Origin: UBA4742 sp002403895
Lineage (GTDB): Bacteria > Actinomycetota > Acidimicrobiia > Acidimicrobiales > Acidimicrobilacustridaceae
Length of the DNA stretch: 64,000 nucleotides
Direction: 5' to 3'
Assembly: GCA_036823295.1 (NCBI GenBank)
Contig: DAISGD010000009.1
Span: 1-64,000, forward strand
Each line of letters opens with the position of its first letter. Position 1 is the stretch's first letter. The notes beneath the pieces are model-generated. The model did no database searches, had not been told where the DNA came from, and saw nothing but the letters and a program-made list of their open reading frames with translations. Both the position numbers and the translations under genes were made by a program. This document shows positions 53,801 to 60,804 of the stretch, piece by piece.

Positions 53801-53942
53801 CTCCGATCGGCTGCTCGCCCTCGACCAGGGCCGGCTGATCACCTCCGGCACGCCCGACGAGGTCCTGCACCACCCGTCGGTGATCGCGTCCTACCTGGGG
53901 GCCACCGAGGCGGTCATTGCCCGTTCCGGCTCCGCCCCCTGA
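50895..53942 (+). CDS. MFS transporter - LivF-type ATPase - LivG-type ATPase triple fusion
   Basis: One open frame of 1015 residues with three domains. Residues 40-435 are a 12-helix major-facilitator domain (DEMDRTAFGLLLPNIRDSFG, LSDRRSRVRLM and GPTHNSLLADWFPIGTRPR, closest in style to spinster-like MFS). Residues 463-700 are a LivF-type ATPase: Walker A GTNGAGKST near 497, LSGGQQQML near 599, Walker B LLCIDELSLGL near 620. After a Gly/Thr/Asn-rich linker, residues 754-1015 are a LivG-type ATPase: GPNGAGKTT near 785, LSTGSRRVVDLA near 901 (altered signature), VVLLDEPSSGI near 922. It overlaps the LivH-LivM gene, so its ATPases very likely drive that permease. The role of the MFS part is unknown. 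Confidence 0.9.
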   Translation: MIPIPPLTPADNRPWHLRLRGAVRHPSKWLTDLAGDGPIYALMILFGLSMVDEMDRTAFGLLLPNIRDSFGMSNAGILSLVAVAALLGLSLQVPIAQLSDRRSRVRLMLIGAAIFAMFSVGTGLAVSIWMLVIVRGGSGIGQATVGPTHNSLLADWFPIGTRPRVFSFHRGANAVGAFIGPVVAGTLATWVSWRVPFFLFAIPIAILLVLGLRLKEPVRGLQERLAMGVTDAALTEEPPPSFAEGWRMVWKVESLRRIFYALPFLASALIGFSSLAALLYEQRFGLDAAQRGWVAAAAEPAQIIGLVIGARVGTKLIMRDPGLVLRFIALVAIITAALSALFALSPYLWVGIVANMAISASLAIVGPGVFASLSLAIPARARSLGFSMGAIFVIPGLIMLPIVGAVSDSISIQAGMLLMVPVFLVGSFIISTAGHVIGRDITQVWTAAAARSEVLYERRQGRAKLLLVRGLQVYYGNVQVLFDVDFEIDEGEIVALLGTNGAGKSTLLKAICGVVEADKGAVIFDGRDITHAPPNEIAGFGITQVPGGQGVFPSLTVGENLRVAGWLDRRNTSELRDRTEQVLELFPVLRQRHEEPAANLSGGQQQMLALGMAFLARPQLLCIDELSLGLAPVIIEQLLKIVRQIQAQGTTVILVEQSVNLALTVAETAYFMEKGEIKFHGPTAELLARPDVLRSVFLEGAAASNGGTTTNGGPTHVNGAAKGTSMPANGSSPAVPAAGVAGDSTSSETASPALEVMDVGVSFGGIRAVDDVSLTVAPGEVVGIIGPNGAGKTTLFDLISGFTGGDHGRVLLGGVDISGRRPDQRAVLGLGRSFQDARLFPALTVEETIAVALERWVEVRDPFNPALHLPAAFDSEQAVRTRVGELIALLNLEAFRSKFVRELSTGSRRVVDLACVVAHHPSVVLLDEPSSGIAQRETEALGPLLLRIRDDLGASMVVIEHDMPLITTISDRLLALDQGRLITSGTPDEVLHHPSVIASYLGATEAVIARSGSAP

Positions 53943-53976
53943 TCTTCTATTTCCGTCCCCGAAAGGCAGACAGTCC

Positions 53977-55677
53977 ATGCAGCCGAGTACCCCACCCCCA
54001 GCCCGTTCCAGCACATTGCGACGGTTCGGCCCCCTCATCGCCATCGTCGTGGTGGTCATCGTCGTGGCTGGGGTGGTAGTGGCCACCCGCCAGCGTGACG
54101 ACTCGACCACCGCCACGCCGGCTACGACCGTACCGGCCAGCCGGGCCGGCGTGCTGTCGTTCACCGACGCCAAGGCGCAGGGTATCGAGAACACCATCAA
54201 CTGGGGGGACCGGTGTGACACGGCGATCGGCAAGCTCAAGTACCCGTCGTTCTTCGCCGGTGACTGCTACGCCCCGTTCAGCGGCAACAACGGGGGAGCC
54301 ACCGCGTCGGGAGTCACGAGCGACAGCATCAAGGTGGTCATGTATCAGGCCCAGCCGAGCGACCCGGTGCTCAACTACATCACCGCCGCGGTGAAGGTCG
54401 ACGACACCAACGACCAGACGTTCCAGACCATCAGGAACTGGACCCAGTTCTACGAGACCTTCTATGAGATGTACGGGCGCAAGGTCGAGTTGATCAAGTT
54501 CACCGCCTCCGGGACGTCGACCGACGAGGTCTCGGCCCGAGCCGACGCCACCACCATCGCCGAGGACATCAAGCCGTTCGCCGTCTGGGGTGGCCCGATC
54601 CTGACCACCGCCTTTGAGGAGGAGCTGGCTGCCCGCAAGGTGCTGTGCATCGATTGCGGCCCCGCCACGAGCTATGACCAGATGATCAAGGCTGGGCCCT
54701 ACCTGTGGAACTTGGGCAGCATCGCCGAACAGATCCAAACCCACGTGGTTGAGTACCTGAGCAAGGAGTTGAAGGACGGCAACGCCGACCACGCCGGCGA
54801 CCCGGCGCTGCAGAGCCAGAAGCGCACGTTCGGACTCATCTACATCAGCACCAGCGCCGAATCTGAGCGGGTCGAGGGTGTCCTCGAGAAGAAGCTCGCG
54901 GACAACGGCATCACCCTGGCCGAGAAGGTGGCCTACAAATCGCCAGTTGATCTGCAGACCGACGCCCCGCAGCTCATGGCCAAGCTGAAGGCAGCCGGTG
55001 TGACCTCGGTGCTCTTCAGCGGTGACCCGGTGGCGCCCGGTCCGCTGACCGTGGCCGCCACTGGCCAGGAGTACTTCCCGGAGTGGATAGTCACCGGGGC
55101 GCCGCTCACCGACACGACGGCCTTCGCCCGCACGTACGACCAGAGGCAGTGGGCCCACGCCTTCGGCGTGAGTCAGCTGGCGGCCCGGGTCGATCCCCAA
55201 AAGAGCGGCACGCTGTTCCTCTACCGGTGGTTCTTCGGTCAGGACCCCCCGGCCCCGACTGGCTCGCCCACCAGGGTGATCGAGCCGGCGCTGTTCTACG
55301 CCGTGATCCAGGGCCTAGGCCCGAACCTCACCGCCCAGGGGTTCCAGGACGCGTTGTTCGCGGCCAGCCCCACCACTCGTGCGGTGACCCAGCCGTCGCT
55401 TTCGTATGGCGACAAGGGCATCTGGCCCGAGACCGACTATCTCGGGGTGGACGACGCCACGGAGGTGTGGTGGAACCCCGACGCTACCGGTCTGGACGAG
55501 ATCCAGCGCAACGGCAAGGGCATGTACGAATACGTCGACGGCGGCCAGCGCTACCTACCCACCGAGTGGCCGTCGCGGCCGACCACGGCGTTCAACCCCG
55601 ACGGGGCGGTGACCTTCTATCCCGAACCGCCCAGTTCGGAGCAGGTGCCGACGTATCCGTCACCGGCGGCGAAATGA
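53977..55677 (+). CDS. Membrane-anchored Liv-type solute-binding protein
   Basis: A 566-residue periplasmic-binding-fold type I protein with an N-terminal membrane anchor (about residues 16-37) and no lipobox. The start of the mature domain (GVTSDSIKVVMYQAQPSD) and the region DAPQLMAKLKAAGVTSVLFS match branched-chain-amino-acid/amide binding proteins. It is larger than the usual 370-400 residues and ends with a Tyr/Pro/Trp-rich extension. AAAGG precedes ATG by 10 nt; 34 nt separate it from the fusion gene. Completes the import locus. Confidence 0.87.
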   Translation: MQPSTPPPARSSTLRRFGPLIAIVVVVIVVAGVVVATRQRDDSTTATPATTVPASRAGVLSFTDAKAQGIENTINWGDRCDTAIGKLKYPSFFAGDCYAPFSGNNGGATASGVTSDSIKVVMYQAQPSDPVLNYITAAVKVDDTNDQTFQTIRNWTQFYETFYEMYGRKVELIKFTASGTSTDEVSARADATTIAEDIKPFAVWGGPILTTAFEEELAARKVLCIDCGPATSYDQMIKAGPYLWNLGSIAEQIQTHVVEYLSKELKDGNADHAGDPALQSQKRTFGLIYISTSAESERVEGVLEKKLADNGITLAEKVAYKSPVDLQTDAPQLMAKLKAAGVTSVLFSGDPVAPGPLTVAATGQEYFPEWIVTGAPLTDTTAFARTYDQRQWAHAFGVSQLAARVDPQKSGTLFLYRWFFGQDPPAPTGSPTRVIEPALFYAVIQGLGPNLTAQGFQDALFAASPTTRAVTQPSLSYGDKGIWPETDYLGVDDATEVWWNPDATGLDEIQRNGKGMYEYVDGGQRYLPTEWPSRPTTAFNPDGAVTFYPEPPSSEQVPTYPSPAAK

Positions 55678-55720
55678 GGCGAGCGCTCCGGAGACTGATG
55701 GCTTCGGTGACCGCCACCTG

Positions 55721-56887
55721 CTATATCAACGGGAGGCCGAGCATCAGGTCCCAGATTTGGAGCATCGCCGCATGGCTCATACCGGGTGTGTCGTTCACGC
55801 CGGCGGCGGCGTTGGGCGCAACGATCAGGTTCGGCACCGGATGGTCTTCGTCGTAGAGGACCACGACCGCAGTGTCACCGGAGGCGTAGCTGGCACTGGC
55901 GAGGATCTTGGCTACCCACAGCTTTGCGAACGAGTCGACGGTGGCGTTCCCGCAGTCATGGCCGTCATTGCAGAGAGTGGGCGTGACCATCGCGTAGGTG
56001 GGAAGGTTGTTGACATCCAACTCGGTGAGAGGCCGGACCTCAGCAGCACAGAAGTCATGGTCGTTGTGGGCGGTCCCGTCCTGCGTGTAGGTCCCGAAGT
56101 AGTAGAGGGCGGGGATGTGGCGGGGAGCGTTGCCCGACGCTGAGCAGCCGGTGGTCGCGCCTTCGACGTAGCTGCGGGCCGTCCCTCCGGAGATGCGTAC
56201 CTGGCGGAAGATGTTGTCGGCGGTCGTGCGGCACGTCGTGGACGGTGAGCAGTCATTCGCGATGCCGTCGGGGTCGTTGAGGCCCGACGTCAGCCCGATG
56301 TATTGGGTGAGGCTGTTCTCACTGGTGTTCGTTTCGGTCCAGTCAGAGAAGGTTGTGCATTTCAGGGCGAGGGAGTGGAGGTAGGGCATGGCCGGGTCGC
56401 CGAATCCGACGCCGCCGACACCGGACCATGTCCGGTTTTCCATCATCACGACGACGATGTGGCGGTAGGCGGCGGGCGGGGTGGCCGTCGACCCGCACGG
56501 GTCGGTGGTGGGGGTCGTGGTCGTTGTGGTGACCACGCCGGTGCAGACCGGGGTGAGGGTGACGCCGCTGATCGTGTAGGTCAGGGCTTGGGTGCCGTGG
56601 CAGCGGATCTTGGCGGAGCTGCCGTGGACTGTGAGTGTCGGGGTGGCCCAGGTTGGGGCGGTCGTGTTGGCCGGTTCGGTGCATGACACTTGGAGCGACA
56701 GGTCGTCGTTGTAGGTGGCGGTGATGGCGGTCGGGTTGTCGGCGGCGGCGCAGACGGCGGTGATGTTGTCGCCGGACGCGATGGTGACGGTGTTGGTGGG
56801 TGCGTCCCAGGAGCGGGGGCCGAGGCAGGCGACCGCGGCGGCGATGACGACCCCGACGAGAGCAATCCGGCTGAGTTTCGACAGCAT
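55721..56887 (-). CDS. Exported phosphoesterase-family protein
   Basis: A 388-residue secreted protein: signal peptide with possible lipobox AAVAC near residue 20, a beta-rich N-terminal domain of about 110 residues with two disulfide-capable cysteine pairs, a poly-Thr linker, and a phosphoesterase domain (HIVVVMMENRTWSGVGG near 145 and VVLYDEDHPVPNL near the end) of the acid phosphatase/phospholipase C type. AGGAG lies 7 nt before the ATG. Base composition looks lower in G+C than its neighbours. An IS3 remnant lies upstream of its start, and the liv locus ends convergently, so it may be an acquired gene. Confidence 0.75.
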   Translation of the reverse strand: MLSKLSRIALVGVVIAAAVACLGPRSWDAPTNTVTIASGDNITAVCAAADNPTAITATYNDDLSLQVSCTEPANTTAPTWATPTLTVHGSSAKIRCHGTQALTYTISGVTLTPVCTGVVTTTTTTPTTDPCGSTATPPAAYRHIVVVMMENRTWSGVGGVGFGDPAMPYLHSLALKCTTFSDWTETNTSENSLTQYIGLTSGLNDPDGIANDCSPSTTCRTTADNIFRQVRISGGTARSYVEGATTGCSASGNAPRHIPALYYFGTYTQDGTAHNDHDFCAAEVRPLTELDVNNLPTYAMVTPTLCNDGHDCGNATVDSFAKLWVAKILASASYASGDTAVVVLYDEDHPVPNLIVAPNAAAGVNDTPGMSHAAMLQIWDLMLGLPLI

Positions 56888-56960
56888 GGGTGGCTCCTAG
56901 GGGTGATAGGTGACAGCGAAATCACTAGACGGGGCATCTCCCTGTCGGCCGGACGGGTGG

Positions 56961-57114
56961 TTATGAGGCTTGACGGTAATGCTGTTCCCACTCGAGGGGT
57001 GGGATGTCGTTGAGGGTGCTGTGAAGTCTCGATGTGTTGTACCAGTTGATCCACTTGAGCATCTGGCGGGCTTGTCGACTCCTTCACCCAGAAGGCCATC
57101 GATCGTTTGAGCAG
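56961..57114 (-). pseudogene. IS3-family transposase remnant (OrfA and OrfB tails)
   Basis: On the minus strand 57075-57114 encode LLKRSMAFWVKES, like the C terminus of an IS3 OrfA. In a shifted frame 57074-56961 encode LKWINWYNTSRLHSTLNDIP and PPLEWEQHYRQAS followed by a stop, the C-terminal end of an IS3 OrfB integrase. Nearly all of OrfB, including the DDE core, is missing. No terminal inverted repeats were found. The remnant starts exactly at the PAC2 stop codon and ends 73 nt before the phosphoesterase start. Confidence 0.75.
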
Positions 57115-57115
57115 A

Positions 57116-57976
57116 TCAGGGATTGTCTTGATCGCGTAGGTAACGCTCAAGTTCGGCGGCGAGTTCCTCCCCTGAGGGGAGGGGCCCGCCGTCGTTCTCG
57201 CTCACGGCGTCGGCTTGTTGTTCGAGCTGACGCACGAGTTGCTGGTGCTCGTCGCTGTCGGCGATGAGCGCGTCGAGCCGGCTGCGGGCGGCCAACGCGT
57301 CGTCGCGCAACGGCTCTGGATCGAACCGCAGGTCGGCCACCAGGTGCAGGGCATCCAGGAGGGCGGCACCCGCCGCGGGGTAGGGCATGGCTGAGGCGTA
57401 GTGGGGCACCTGGGCCCACAGGCCGAGCGCAGGGATTCCGAGGCTGTTGGCGTGTTCCTCGATGGCGGCCTGCACCCCGGCCGGCACATCGACCCGACCG
57501 TGTACGAAGCCGGCCCGGTCGGCGAGTTCTCCCGCGCCGGTCGTCGACACCACTCGGGTGATGCGAGTGTGGGGGACCGGGGCCGGGTAGGCCCCCAGCC
57601 CGACGATCATGCGGGCCCCGAGCGCCATGCTCAGGGTGACGACCGCGTCGGAGAAAGCCCGCCATGCGTGGTCGGGCTCGGCCCCCATCAACAACAAGAC
57701 GTCGTTGTCGGCCAGGTCGGAGGTGGCGCGTAGCTCGATGGTGGGCCAGCTCAAACCGGTCTGGATCCCGTCAACCAGGTGCATCGTCGGCCGCCGAGCC
57801 CGGTGGTCGAGCAGGCTGTCGGCATCGAACGTGGCCACCAGCTCGGAGGATCGGGCCCCGACGATGGTCTCGAGTGCGGCGGAGGCGCCCAGGCCGGCGT
57901 CGATCCAGCCGTCGAGCACGACGACCACGACGGGGGAGTCGAGGTCCGGGTGCTGCACGTAGTTGTACAGACTCAT
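57116..57976 (-). CDS. PAC2 family protein
   Basis: A 286-residue member of the PAC2 (proteasome assembly chaperone-like) family found across actinobacteria, function uncertain. Visible features are the opening VVVVLDGWIDAGLGASAAL, an RPTMHLVDG segment, LLLMGAEPDHAW, and ALGLWAQVPHYASAMPYPAA. The C terminus is helical and charged. ATG 57976 overlaps the upstream kinase stop as ATGA, so the two are coupled. The IS3 remnant begins at its stop codon, and its last few codons could have been altered by that insertion. Confidence 0.88.
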   Translation of the reverse strand: MSLYNYVQHPDLDSPVVVVVLDGWIDAGLGASAALETIVGARSSELVATFDADSLLDHRARRPTMHLVDGIQTGLSWPTIELRATSDLADNDVLLLMGAEPDHAWRAFSDAVVTLSMALGARMIVGLGAYPAPVPHTRITRVVSTTGAGELADRAGFVHGRVDVPAGVQAAIEEHANSLGIPALGLWAQVPHYASAMPYPAAGAALLDALHLVADLRFDPEPLRDDALAARSRLDALIADSDEHQQLVRQLEQQADAVSENDGGPLPSGEELAAELERYLRDQDNP

Positions 57977-59019
57977 TCGATCCGGCCAATCGCTTGGCGG
58001 GCGGATTCGACGAGGCCGGTGACCTGCTCGGCGAAGAAGTCGAAGGCGCCCGTGTCGGCCCCGCGATCGCCCATGGCCCCGCCGATGTAGCGGGCGTAGA
58101 CGCCCTCCACGATGCAGGCCAGCTTCCAGTAGCCGAAGGCCACGTAGTAGTCGATGGCGGAAAGGTCCCGGCCGGAGATGGCGGCGTAGCGTTCGAGGAG
58201 ATCGCTGCGCCGCAGGAACCCGTCGAGCGTGGTCGCTCCGCCGACGGTGGCCGGGCCGACATCGCCGGGGTCGTTCCAATAGACCATGAGCAGGCCGACA
58301 TCGGCCAGGGGATCACCCAGGGTGCAGATCTCCCAGTCGAGCACGGCCAGGATCTGCCCGTCGGGGCCCAGCATGCAGTTGTCGAGGCGGTAGTCGCCGT
58401 GGACGATGGTGGCCGGCCCCTGGGCCGGGACCAGGCGCAGGAGTGCTTGGTGGACCTCGTCGAGCATGGGGAGCTCGCGGGTCTTGGACTTCTCGAACTG
58501 GCCGTACCAGCGCTTCAGTTGGCGCTCGATGTAGCCCTCGTGGCGGCCGAGGTCGGCCAAGCCGACGGCGTCCAGGTCGACCGAATGGATCCGGGCCAGC
58601 ACGTCGACGATCGATTCGCTCGACGTGTGCCGCTGCGCCTCGGACAGCGTCTCGCCCACCGACAGGTCGCGGACCACGATGCCGTCCACGAAGTCCATGA
58701 CGTAGAACGGCGCACCGTTCACCGACTCGTCGGTGCAAAGACCGATGGTGGGGGCGACGGGGACATCGGTGGGCGCCAGGGCGGAGATGATGCGGTGCTC
58801 GCGGCCCATGTCGTGGGCCGTGGCCAGTACCTGGCCGAGGGGTGGGCGGCGCAGCACCCACGCATGGTCCGCCTCGTCGGTCACCCGGTACGTGAGGTTC
58901 GAGTGGCCGCCGGCGATGAGCTCGAAGTGCAGGGACGGACGGACCTCGGGGGCATGGGTCTCGAACCAGGCGGTGACGTGGTCAACGTCGACGCCCTCCA
59001 CTGACTGGCTCGCTTCCAC
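57973..59019 (-). CDS. Aminoglycoside-phosphotransferase-fold kinase (ACAD10/11-like)
   Basis: A 348-residue phosphotransferase. It has the catalytic-loop motif IVHGDYRLDNCMLG, the metal-binding LDWEICTLGDPLADVG, and the N-terminal HSNLTYRV nucleotide-binding segment. This subtype resembles the kinase domain of ACAD10/11 and acyl-CoA-metabolism-linked kinases more than antibiotic-resistance enzymes. GTG 59019 has GGAGGGG 5 nt upstream. The natural substrate is unknown. Divergent from the thioredoxin gene. Confidence 0.85.
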   Translation of the reverse strand: MEASQSVEGVDVDHVTAWFETHAPEVRPSLHFELIAGGHSNLTYRVTDEADHAWVLRRPPLGQVLATAHDMGREHRIISALAPTDVPVAPTIGLCTDESVNGAPFYVMDFVDGIVVRDLSVGETLSEAQRHTSSESIVDVLARIHSVDLDAVGLADLGRHEGYIERQLKRWYGQFEKSKTRELPMLDEVHQALLRLVPAQGPATIVHGDYRLDNCMLGPDGQILAVLDWEICTLGDPLADVGLLMVYWNDPGDVGPATVGGATTLDGFLRRSDLLERYAAISGRDLSAIDYYVAFGYWKLACIVEGVYARYIGGAMGDRGADTGAFDFFAEQVTGLVESARQAIGRIE

Positions 59020-59125
59020 TGCATCCCCTCCGTGCGTTCCGACCGCCGGGCCGTCCGCGGATCGTTCATGAGAAAGGACCACGCTACCGGTTGCGCCGTC
59101 ATGAACGGGAACGGACGACGCGCCG

Positions 59126-59131
59126 TATCCT
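59126..59131 (+). promoter_or_regulatory. Putative leaderless -10 box of the thioredoxin gene
   Basis: TATCCT followed by 8 nt and GTG 59140, with no Shine-Dalgarno sequence. It decides between GTG 59140 and a longer frame from 59032. Confidence 0.42.
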
Positions 59132-59139
59132 TGCTCTTC

Positions 59140-59850
59140 GTGACCATCGATGTGACCGACGCGACCTTCGAAACCGACGTCCTCATCCGTGCTGATGGCC
59201 TCCCTGTGGTCGTCGACCTGTGGGCACCGTGGTGCGGACCTTGCCTGACCCTGGGGCCCATCTTGGAAAAGGTGGTGGATGCCACCGGAGGCAAGGTGGT
59301 TCTGGCCAAGGTGAACGTGGACGAGAACCCGGAGACCTCGGCCGTCTTCCGGGTCCAGGGGATCCCTGCCGTGTACGCCGTGCGGGACGGCCAGGTGGTC
59401 GACGGCTTCGTGGGCGCTCAGGGCGAGGCCGAGGTGCAAGCCTTCGTCGATGGCTTGTTGCCGACCGAGACCGAGGCCGAAGTCGAGCAGTTGGTCACCG
59501 CCGGCGACGAAGCGTCCTTGCGGGCAGCCCTGGAGTTGAGCCCCGATCACGAGGGGGCCATCGTGGCGCTGGGCGAGTTGCTGGTTGAGGCCGGCCAACC
59601 GGAGGCCGCGCTGGAGCTCCTGGCCCGGATCCCCGAGACGGCTACCACCCGCCGGGTGGCGGCGCTGGCTCGGTCGGGCGACGCCGGCGCCGACGCCGAC
59701 GACATCCCGGTCAAGCTCGACGAGCTCCTCGGTCGGGTGCGGGGCGACGATGAGGCCCGCCAGGAGTTCGTCGATCTGCTGGAGCTCCTCGGCCCCGATG
59801 ACCCCCGCACGGCCGAGTACCGCCGAAAGCTCACCGCCCACCTCTTCTGA
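59140..59850 (+). CDS. Thioredoxin-domain protein with TPR-like C-terminal domain (CnoX/YbbN-like)
   Basis: A 236-residue cytosolic protein. Residues 1-108 are a thioredoxin fold with an intact active site WCGPC (Cys32 and Cys35) and the cis-Pro segment QGIPAVYAV. Residues 115-236 are helical tetratricopeptide-like repeats ending in the family motif DDPRTAEYRRKLTAHLF. This is the architecture of CnoX/YbbN chaperedoxins; the CxxC form suggests redox activity, unlike the SxxC E. coli protein. About 200 nt without a recognisable gene follow before comEA. Confidence 0.88.
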   Translation: MTIDVTDATFETDVLIRADGLPVVVDLWAPWCGPCLTLGPILEKVVDATGGKVVLAKVNVDENPETSAVFRVQGIPAVYAVRDGQVVDGFVGAQGEAEVQAFVDGLLPTETEAEVEQLVTAGDEASLRAALELSPDHEGAIVALGELLVEAGQPEAALELLARIPETATTRRVAALARSGDAGADADDIPVKLDELLGRVRGDDEARQEFVDLLELLGPDDPRTAEYRRKLTAHLF

Positions 59851-60057
59851 CGCTTCCTCGTCCGCTTCTTCGTGGACGCCCGGACCGGGTCCGACCGCGC
59901 ACCTTCGGCTGGACGTCTGGCTCGGCCCGAAACTGTCTCCTGACAAGCGTCGAGCCTGGGCGTACGCTCGGGTCGCTCCCTCGGCCTCATCGGCCCGAAC
60001 ACCCTTCCTCGCACGCTTCCCCCGCCTGCCGCCTTGTAGTGCGACACCGGAGGGACC

Positions 60058-60804
60058 GTGCCCCGTTCTTCACCCCTGCGTCCGTCCCCTGACGATGCCG
60101 ATCGCGGCGTCGTCACCGGTGACTGGTTGGATCGGGCCAGCTCGTGGCTGCCGCGCCCATTGCCGGCCCGCGCGGGCGTGTGGCTCGCCGCCGGCCTCGT
60201 AGTGCTGGCCGTCGCCGTCGGGGCCGTCGTGGTGGTCAGCCGAGGCTCTGGCTCGGGCTCGCCGCCGGTGTCGCTGCCCATGGCTCACGGCCCGGGCACG
60301 TCCGCCGCGGGGGCGGGTGGCGGCGACGGTTCGCCCACCATTGCCGCCGGTCAGCTCATCGTCCAGGCGGCGGGCGCGGTGACCCGACCAGGGGTGTACC
60401 GCCTGGCGGCGGGCACTCGGGTGGGCGACCTGGTCGACGCCGCTGGCGGCCTCACGCCCGAGGCCGATCCCGATCGGATAAACCTGGCTGCACCGCTGGC
60501 CGACGGGGCACGGATCTACCTCCTGCGCCGGGGCGAGGCGGAGCCGGGGCCGGTAGTGGACGGGGGAGCGGGCTCGACGACAGGCGGTCCAGATACCGCG
60601 ACGGCGCCCGTCCAGCCCCTCGATCTCAACACGGCGACAGTGGATCAGCTCGACTCGCTTCCCGGTGTGGGTCCGGCCACCGCCGCGGCCATCGTCGACG
60701 ATCGGCGCCAGCACGGCCCCTTCGGGTCCGTCGACGACTTGGCTCGGGTGCGGGGCATCGGCCCGGCCAAGCTGGCCGCCTTACGCAGCCGGGTGCGAGT
60801 GTGA
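60058..60804 (+). CDS. comEA: ComEA-like DNA-binding competence protein
   Basis: DNA receptor for uptake at the outer face of the membrane. The 248 residues have one membrane helix (about 40-60), an SLBB domain (IVQAAGAVTRPGVYRLAAG onward) and a C-terminal pair of helix-hairpin-helix motifs (LDLNTATVDQLDSLPGVGP and LARVRGIGPAKLAALRSRV). GGAGGG lies 3-4 nt before the GTG start. It overlaps comEC as GTGA. Confidence 0.9.
   Translation: MPRSSPLRPSPDDADRGVVTGDWLDRASSWLPRPLPARAGVWLAAGLVVLAVAVGAVVVVSRGSGSGSPPVSLPMAHGPGTSAAGAGGGDGSPTIAAGQLIVQAAGAVTRPGVYRLAAGTRVGDLVDAAGGLTPEADPDRINLAAPLADGARIYLLRRGEAEPGPVVDGGAGSTTGGPDTATAPVQPLDLNTATVDQLDSLPGVGPATAAAIVDDRRQHGPFGSVDDLARVRGIGPAKLAALRSRVRV

Noticed and set aside
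57973..59019. Aminoglycoside resistance gene
   Set aside because: The APH fold is shared by many kinases; sequence style and coupling to PAC2 point to a metabolic ACAD10/11-like kinase.
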